Origin: JBOFCS01 sp051646185 | GTDB lineage: Bacteria; Actinomycetota; Actinomycetes; Mycobacteriales; Mycobacteriaceae | Direction of reading: 5' to 3' | NCBI GenBank assembly: GCA_051646185.1 | Contig: JBOFCS010000076.1 | Span: 1 to 10,310, forward strand | DNA length: 10,310 nt | Shown: positions 6,480 to 10,310 of the stretch, one piece after another | Layout of the letters: every line of letters begins with the position of its first letter | Position numbering within the stretch: the first letter of the stretch is position 1 | Notes under the pieces: generated by a model | What the model was told of the DNA's origin: nothing | What the model saw: the letters and a program-made list of their open reading frames with translations, nothing else | The model's database searches: none | Translations under genes and position numbers: made by a program

Positions 6480-6510
6480 GTTCTCGGTCTAGTGCTGGCA
6501 CCATCAAAAT

Positions 6511-7113
6511 GTGACTTCCGATTTAACTCCAAAAGGGGAACGCAGACGCCAGGCAATAGTTATGGCCGCCTCGCAATTGCTTCGAGAAGAAGGGCTAGAT
6601 GCGGTCAGGCATCGTGCTGTTGCCTCTCGAGCTGGATTACCTTTGGCGTCAACTACCTATTACTTCAGGTCGTTGCATGATCTTGTTGTTCAAGCTGTTG
6701 AGTTTAGTGGTCGGATGGAGCTTGAGCGAGTAGAACGTCAGATAACAACAATGTCGTATGACAAACGGGATGCCGAAGTTATGTCAGAACTTATTGTTGA
6801 TTTAGTTATTGGAGAACTCGGAGATGCTGGAAATCACGAAGAGCTTATTTCTCGTTATGAGCGGTTAGTTACTTTTATTCGTAATCCTGAACTACATGAA
6901 GTTCAACGCAGGTTAAGAGTAGAGCTTGGTACTCATCTACGGTGTCTCATAGAAAAATCTTCTAGGGTGATAGCGCCGGTTCACTTGAGTTTCCTGATAT
7001 CGGTTGTTGAGGGTGCAGTGCTCTGTGCTTTGCTTGAAGGTAATGCACAACCACACGCTTTGGTGCATGCTGTTTTAGTTGAGATTATTGACATAGTAGC
7101 GCCGCAGCATTGA
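6511..7113 (+). CDS. TetR/AcrR-family transcriptional regulator
   Basis: The 200-residue product has the normal length for a TetR repressor. Residues about 11-60 form the DNA-binding domain. ERRRQAIVMAASQLLREEG is helix 1, and DAVRHRAVASRAGLPLASTTYYF (30-52) is the helix-turn-helix, ending in the TYYF motif typical of the family. The rest is a helical ligand-binding and dimerisation domain with no diagnostic ligand residues. It uses a GTG start without a visible Shine-Dalgarno and a short leader. A -10-like TATAGT and two overlapping palindromes lie directly upstream, suggesting autoregulation. It sits in line with the flanking pur genes, so it may also control purB or the upstream aminotransferase gene. 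A TetR gene in this neighbourhood is also known from Mycobacterium (between purD and purB), and its ligand there is unknown to me. Confidence 0.9.
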   Translation: MTSDLTPKGERRRQAIVMAASQLLREEGLDAVRHRAVASRAGLPLASTTYYFRSLHDLVVQAVEFSGRMELERVERQITTMSYDKRDAEVMSELIVDLVIGELGDAGNHEELISRYERLVTFIRNPELHEVQRRLRVELGTHLRCLIEKSSRVIAPVHLSFLISVVEGAVLCALLEGNAQPHALVHAVLVEIIDIVAPQH

Positions 7114-7119
7114 GATAAT
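7088..7119 (+). promoter_or_regulatory. candidate purB promoter (TTGACA ... GATAAT)
   Basis: A perfect -35 consensus TTGACA (7088-7093) lies in the last codons of the TetR gene. GATAAT (7114-7119) follows after 20 nt and differs from the -10 consensus at one base. The spacer is longer than the ideal 17 nt, which lowers confidence. A start near 7126 would give a leader of about 40 nt for purB, allowing purB-purC-ptrB expression independent of the TetR promoter. Confidence 0.35.
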
Positions 7120-7166
7120 GACTGCATTACCGCAGTGAAATGCTGGTACTACTAAACTGTGGATTT

Positions 7167-8594
7167 GTGACTGCTACTCGTGTACCTAATGTCCTTGCCA
7201 CTCGCTATGCCAGCGCGGAACTTACCGCTCTATGGTCACCAGAACATAAAATTGTTCTCGAACGACAACTGTGGATTGCAGTTCTTAAAGCACAGAGCGA
7301 TTTAGGGATTACTGTTCCTGAAGGTGCAATTGAGGCGTATGAGGCAGTTATCCACCGGGTGGATCTTGATTCCATCGCAGCTCGGGAGAGAGTCACTCGC
7401 CATGACGTTAAGGCCCGTATCGAAGAGTTCTGTGATCTTGCAGGTTTTGAGCATATCCACAAGGGCATGACTAGTCGAGACCTCACTGAAAATGTTGAGC
7501 AACTACAAATTTTACGATCTCTGGAGTATGTACACTCCCACGCTGTGTCTGTTGCAGCGCGGCTGGCTGAGCGCGCCACAGAGTATTCCTCAGTAGTTAT
7601 GGCCGGAAGAAGCCATAATGTCGCCGCTCAGGCCACCACATTGGGTAAGCGTTTTGCTTCTGCAGCCGATGAGTTACTGGTAGCTATCGCCCGGCTAAGC
7701 GAATTGATTAACCGCTATCCACTACGCGGAATTAAGGGACCGATGGGAACTTCCCAGGATATGTTAGATCTTTTTGATGGTGATGACACAAAGTTGGCAC
7801 AACTTGAGAGTAGGGTTGCGGCTCATCTAGGTTTTCCTACTGTGCTCACAAGTGTTGGTCAGATTTACCCGCGTTCCCTGGACCACGATGTGGTTTCAGC
7901 TTTGGTTCAGCTCGCCGCTGGCCCCTCCTCCTTTGCTCACACGATCCGACTTATGGCTGGGCATGAATTAGTTACTGAAGGTTTTCAGCCTGGTCAAGTT
8001 GGCTCTTCAGCGATGCCGCATAAGATGAATACTCGATCATGTGAACGAGTAAATGGACTGCAAGTAATTTTACGTGGTTATGGCTCCATGGCAGCTGAAT
8101 TAGCCGGAGCGCAGTGGAATGAGGGCGATGTCTTTTGCTCGGTAGTGCGACGAGTAGCGTTGCCTGATGCTTTTTTTGCTATCGATGGGCTGATAGAAAC
8201 TTTCCTCACTGTCCTTGTTGAGTTTGGCGCCTACCCGGCAGTGATTGAGCGTGAATTAGATAGATACTTACCATTTTTGGCCACTACTAAACTTCTGATT
8301 GCTGCTGTTCGTGCTGGAGTCGGTCGTGAAAAAGCGCATGAGGTCATTAAGGAGCATGCGGTTGCGGTTGCGCTGGCAATGCGAGAAGAAGGTCGTGAAC
8401 CAGACTTTCTGGATAGGCTAGCGGCGGACGAACGGATGCCTCTAGATCGACCGGCTTTAGAAGCTGCGCTTACTGACAAGGTTGCTTTTATTGGGGCAGC
8501 TCAAGCCCAAGTGGCAAATGTTGTCCTGGGAGTACAAGCATTGGTGGATAAGCATCCAGAAGCAGCCCGCTACGTACCCGCCCCAATTTTATAG
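7167..8594 (+). CDS. purB: adenylosuccinate lyase
   Basis: PurB releases fumarate twice in purine synthesis: SAICAR to AICAR, and adenylosuccinate to AMP. From the GTG at 7167 the protein is 475 residues, the length usual for actinobacterial PurB. It begins MTATRVPNVLATRYASAE, which matches the expected N-terminus. Fumarase/aspartase superfamily features are in order: TSRDLTENV (102-110); GRSHNVAAQATT (147-158) with the acid/base His150; the flexible signature loop GSSAMPHKMN (279-288) with the catalytic serine; and YPLRGIKGPMGT (184-195). The frame extends to an ATG at 7140, adding nine residues without family support, so 7167 is preferred. A GTGGA-like element lies just before it. It follows TetR after about 50 nt and precedes purC, whose product it consumes. 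All visible catalytic motifs are intact. Confidence 0.95.
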   Translation: MTATRVPNVLATRYASAELTALWSPEHKIVLERQLWIAVLKAQSDLGITVPEGAIEAYEAVIHRVDLDSIAARERVTRHDVKARIEEFCDLAGFEHIHKGMTSRDLTENVEQLQILRSLEYVHSHAVSVAARLAERATEYSSVVMAGRSHNVAAQATTLGKRFASAADELLVAIARLSELINRYPLRGIKGPMGTSQDMLDLFDGDDTKLAQLESRVAAHLGFPTVLTSVGQIYPRSLDHDVVSALVQLAAGPSSFAHTIRLMAGHELVTEGFQPGQVGSSAMPHKMNTRSCERVNGLQVILRGYGSMAAELAGAQWNEGDVFCSVVRRVALPDAFFAIDGLIETFLTVLVEFGAYPAVIERELDRYLPFLATTKLLIAAVRAGVGREKAHEVIKEHAVAVALAMREEGREPDFLDRLAADERMPLDRPALEAALTDKVAFIGAAQAQVANVVLGVQALVDKHPEAARYVPAPIL

Positions 8595-8652
8595 GGGGGT
8601 TTGTGGATAGGGGCAAGGTGTAGGTGTGGCAGGCCAGCTAGGCTAGGTAACT
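8595..8652 (+). other. short G-rich purB-purC spacer
   Basis: This 58-nt spacer is G-rich with a run of six G near its start. TAGG repeats end in TAGGTAACT just before the purC GTG, and the last AGG is a plausible ribosome binding site. No hairpin with a T-run was seen, so purB and purC are probably co-transcribed. Confidence 0.4.
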
Positions 8653-9543
8653 GTGCGTCCGACACTAGATTCCTATACCCATTTAACCGCCGGCAAAGTA
8701 CGTGAGCTGTACACGATTGACCAGGAGCATCTGCTTCTGGTGGCCAGTGATCGGATCTCGGCTTTTGACCATGTCTTGAGTTCTCCGATCCCTGATAAGG
8801 GTGCTGTGCTGACCGCGATGAGCGTGTTTTGGTTTTCTCTTCTTGGTGGTGCCAACCAGCTTGCCGGGCCTGTCGATGATGAGCGGATACCTGCTGAACT
8901 ATTAGGCCGTGCGCTGGTGGTGAAAAAACTGAATATGGTTCCAGTGGAGTGCGTCGCCCGTGGGTATTTAACTGGTTCGGGATTGTTGGATTATCAGCGC
9001 ACCGGATCGGTATGTGGAATAAAGTTGGATGCCGGTTTGGTTGAGTCAAGCAAACTTTCACGTCAAATTTTTACTCCAGCAACCAAAGCTGAGCTGGGTG
9101 AGCACGATGAAAATGTTGATTTTGACTCAGTGGTTTCCGTGGTGGGGCAGAGCACTGCCACAGCTTTGCGAACTAAAACATTAGATATTTACTCTCGAGC
9201 TGCCGAATTTGCACTTTCGCAGGGCATTATTTTGGCAGATACCAAGTTTGAATTTGGTACTGATAAAAACGGTGAATTAGTTCTTGCCGATGAGGTGCTC
9301 ACCCCTGATTCTTCTCGTTTTTGGCCGGCGGATGGCTATCAAGAAGGTTCTGTGCAGCCAAGCTTCGATAAGCAATTTGTTAGAAACTGGTTAATTAGCA
9401 AAGAATCTGGTTGGGACCGGTCAAGTGATGCGCCGCCTCCGCCGCTACCTGAAAAGGTGATTACTCAGACGAGGCTTCGGTATATCGAGGCCTATGAGCG
9501 ACTCACTGGATTGAAGTTTGCCGACTGGATCGGAGTAAAGTAA
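8653..9543 (+). CDS. purC: phosphoribosylaminoimidazole-succinocarboxamide synthase (SAICAR synthetase)
   Basis: PurC joins aspartate to CAIR with ATP to form SAICAR, the substrate of PurB encoded just upstream. The 296-residue length is normal for the actinobacterial single-domain form. GKVRELY (14-20) is the ATP-binding N-terminal lobe and ASDRISAFDHVL (31-42) is the conserved core. MVPVECVARGYLTGS (95-109) matches PROSITE-type SAICAR synthetase signature 1, and LADTKFEFG (194-202) matches signature 2. DEVLTPDSSRFW (213-224) forms the metal and substrate site. A GTG start follows an AGG element by a few bases. The stop TAA overlaps the ATG of ptrB by one base (TAATG), so the two are probably translationally coupled. 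The gene is intact. Confidence 0.96.
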   Translation: MRPTLDSYTHLTAGKVRELYTIDQEHLLLVASDRISAFDHVLSSPIPDKGAVLTAMSVFWFSLLGGANQLAGPVDDERIPAELLGRALVVKKLNMVPVECVARGYLTGSGLLDYQRTGSVCGIKLDAGLVESSKLSRQIFTPATKAELGEHDENVDFDSVVSVVGQSTATALRTKTLDIYSRAAEFALSQGIILADTKFEFGTDKNGELVLADEVLTPDSSRFWPADGYQEGSVQPSFDKQFVRNWLISKESGWDRSSDAPPPPLPEKVITQTRLRYIEAYERLTGLKFADWIGVK

Positions 9544-10310
9544 TGACCGCACCTATCGCTAAAAAGGTTCCTCATGTACGCCTTCATCATGGGGATAGCT
9601 TTACTGATAACTACGAATGGCTTAGGGATAAAGAAAACCCAGAAGTCATTGCGTATTTGGAAGCTGAGAATGCATACACTGAAACCTTTACTGATCCGCT
9701 TAAATCTTTGCGTGAGGATATTTTTGAGGAAATAAAGGCGCGTACTCAAGAAACAGATCTTTCTGTTCCGACGCGTCGGGGTCAGTGGTGGTACTACTCG
9801 CGGAGCTTCGAAGGTAAGCAGTATGGAGTGCATTGCCGCTGTCCCATTGCCGATAAGGAGGATTGGACTCCGCCGGAGCTTACCGTTGATGCGATAATAC
9901 CAGGTGAACAAGTATTGCTTGATAGCAATAGTGAGGCGCAAGGGTATGATTTTTTTGCCTTAGGTGCTTTTTCGGTGAGCAATGACGGCAATTTATTAGC
10001 TTATTCCGTTGATCTTGTTGGTGACGAGCGGTTTACCTTACGAATTAAAGATCTTCAAACTGGAATACTGTTGCCGGACAACATACCTGGTATTTCACAT
10101 GGGGCTACTTGGTCTGGCGATGGTGGGTATATCTTCTATCAGACGGTAGATGAATCCTGGCGACCGGACACCGTTTGGCGACATCCAGTGGGCAGTACTG
10201 ATAATTCTTTGGATGTAGCAGTATTCCATGAGCCAGATGAGCGGTTTTGGGTAAGCTTTGGCACTAGCCGAAGCGAAAAATATTTAATGATCTGGATCGG
10301 TTCAAAGATC
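9543..10310 (+). CDS. ptrB: oligopeptidase B (S9A prolyl oligopeptidase family), N-terminal part, cut by the window edge
   Basis: The frame is open from the ATG at 9543 to the window end and gives 256 residues. It begins MTAPIAKKVPHVRLHHGD and continues with DNYEWLRDKENPEVIAYLEAEN (about 22-43), the N-terminal signature of oligopeptidase B and related S9A peptidases. LKSLREDIFEEIKARTQETDLSVPTRRG and WWYYSR follow. Later segments (FALGAFSVSNDGNLLAYSVD; DERFTLRIKDLQTG; ATWSGDGGYIFYQ) are blades of the beta-propeller that screens substrates by size. The family has about 700 residues, so the alpha/beta-hydrolase domain with the Ser-Asp-His triad lies beyond the window and activity cannot be judged. 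Oligopeptidase B cleaves after Lys/Arg in short peptides, usually in the cytoplasm. I see no signal peptide. Its link to purC by a one-base overlap is conserved in kind with the purC-ptrB adjacency known from Mycobacterium; no metabolic reason is obvious. Confidence 0.92.
   Translation, partial: MTAPIAKKVPHVRLHHGDSFTDNYEWLRDKENPEVIAYLEAENAYTETFTDPLKSLREDIFEEIKARTQETDLSVPTRRGQWWYYSRSFEGKQYGVHCRCPIADKEDWTPPELTVDAIIPGEQVLLDSNSEAQGYDFFALGAFSVSNDGNLLAYSVDLVGDERFTLRIKDLQTGILLPDNIPGISHGATWSGDGGYIFYQTVDESWRPDTVWRHPVGSTDNSLDVAVFHEPDERFWVSFGTSRSEKYLMIWIGSKI

Noticed and set aside
8570..9061. 163-codon minus-strand ORF antisense to purC
   Set aside because: It lies opposite the fully supported purC gene; its Pro/His/Arg-rich product is what antisense reading of such a gene typically gives.
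9492..9991. Minus-strand ORFs opposite the ptrB N-terminus
   Set aside because: The + frame shows clear oligopeptidase B motifs throughout; the minus frames are shadows.

Overview
The window reads as chromosomal DNA of a mycolic-acid actinobacterium (order Mycobacteriales/Corynebacteriales) of moderate rather than high GC. Three things point there: an MspA-type outer-membrane porin N-terminus, the gene order purD - aminotransferase - TetR - purB - purC - ptrB (which resembles the purine region of Mycobacterium and Corynebacterium), and frequent GTG starts. The genus cannot be fixed from the sequence alone. All supported genes lie on the + strand.

Region 1 (1-639) is the odd part. A T/G-rich left edge carries an 11-G homopolymer. 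It is followed by a short secreted ORF that looks like the first half of an MspA-family porin. That ORF stops at the end of the left arm of a near-perfect 51-nt hairpin. Beyond the hairpin the strand composition flips: A greatly exceeds T and C exceeds G through about position 600. No convincing gene is visible there. This looks like a broken or rearranged porin locus, although an assembly artefact must be excluded.

Region 2 (640-3865) is a translationally coupled membrane glycosylation module. It holds a GT2 polyprenyl-phosphate glycosyltransferase fused to a GtrA membrane domain, then a GT39/PMT-like integral membrane glycosyltransferase of the YkcB type whose start overlaps it by 14 nt. 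The pair probably makes a lipid-linked sugar inside the cell and transfers the sugar on the outer face.

Region 3 (3866-10310) is a de novo purine cluster with passengers. It contains purD (GAR synthetase), a fold-type I PLP aminotransferase, a TetR regulator with stacked palindromes in front of it, purB (adenylosuccinate lyase), purC (SAICAR synthetase) and the 5' part of ptrB (oligopeptidase B), which runs off the right edge. purC and ptrB overlap by one base (TAATG). The purine enzymes act at steps 2 (PurD), 7-8 in the common bacterial numbering (PurC, PurB) and at AMP formation (PurB again). The remaining pur genes are not in the window.

No tRNA, rRNA, CRISPR array, insertion sequence or phage gene was seen. 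Nothing here amounts to a clearly new biological system. The most unusual signals are the truncated porin with its hairpin, poly-G tract and composition flip, and the palindrome array in front of the TetR gene.
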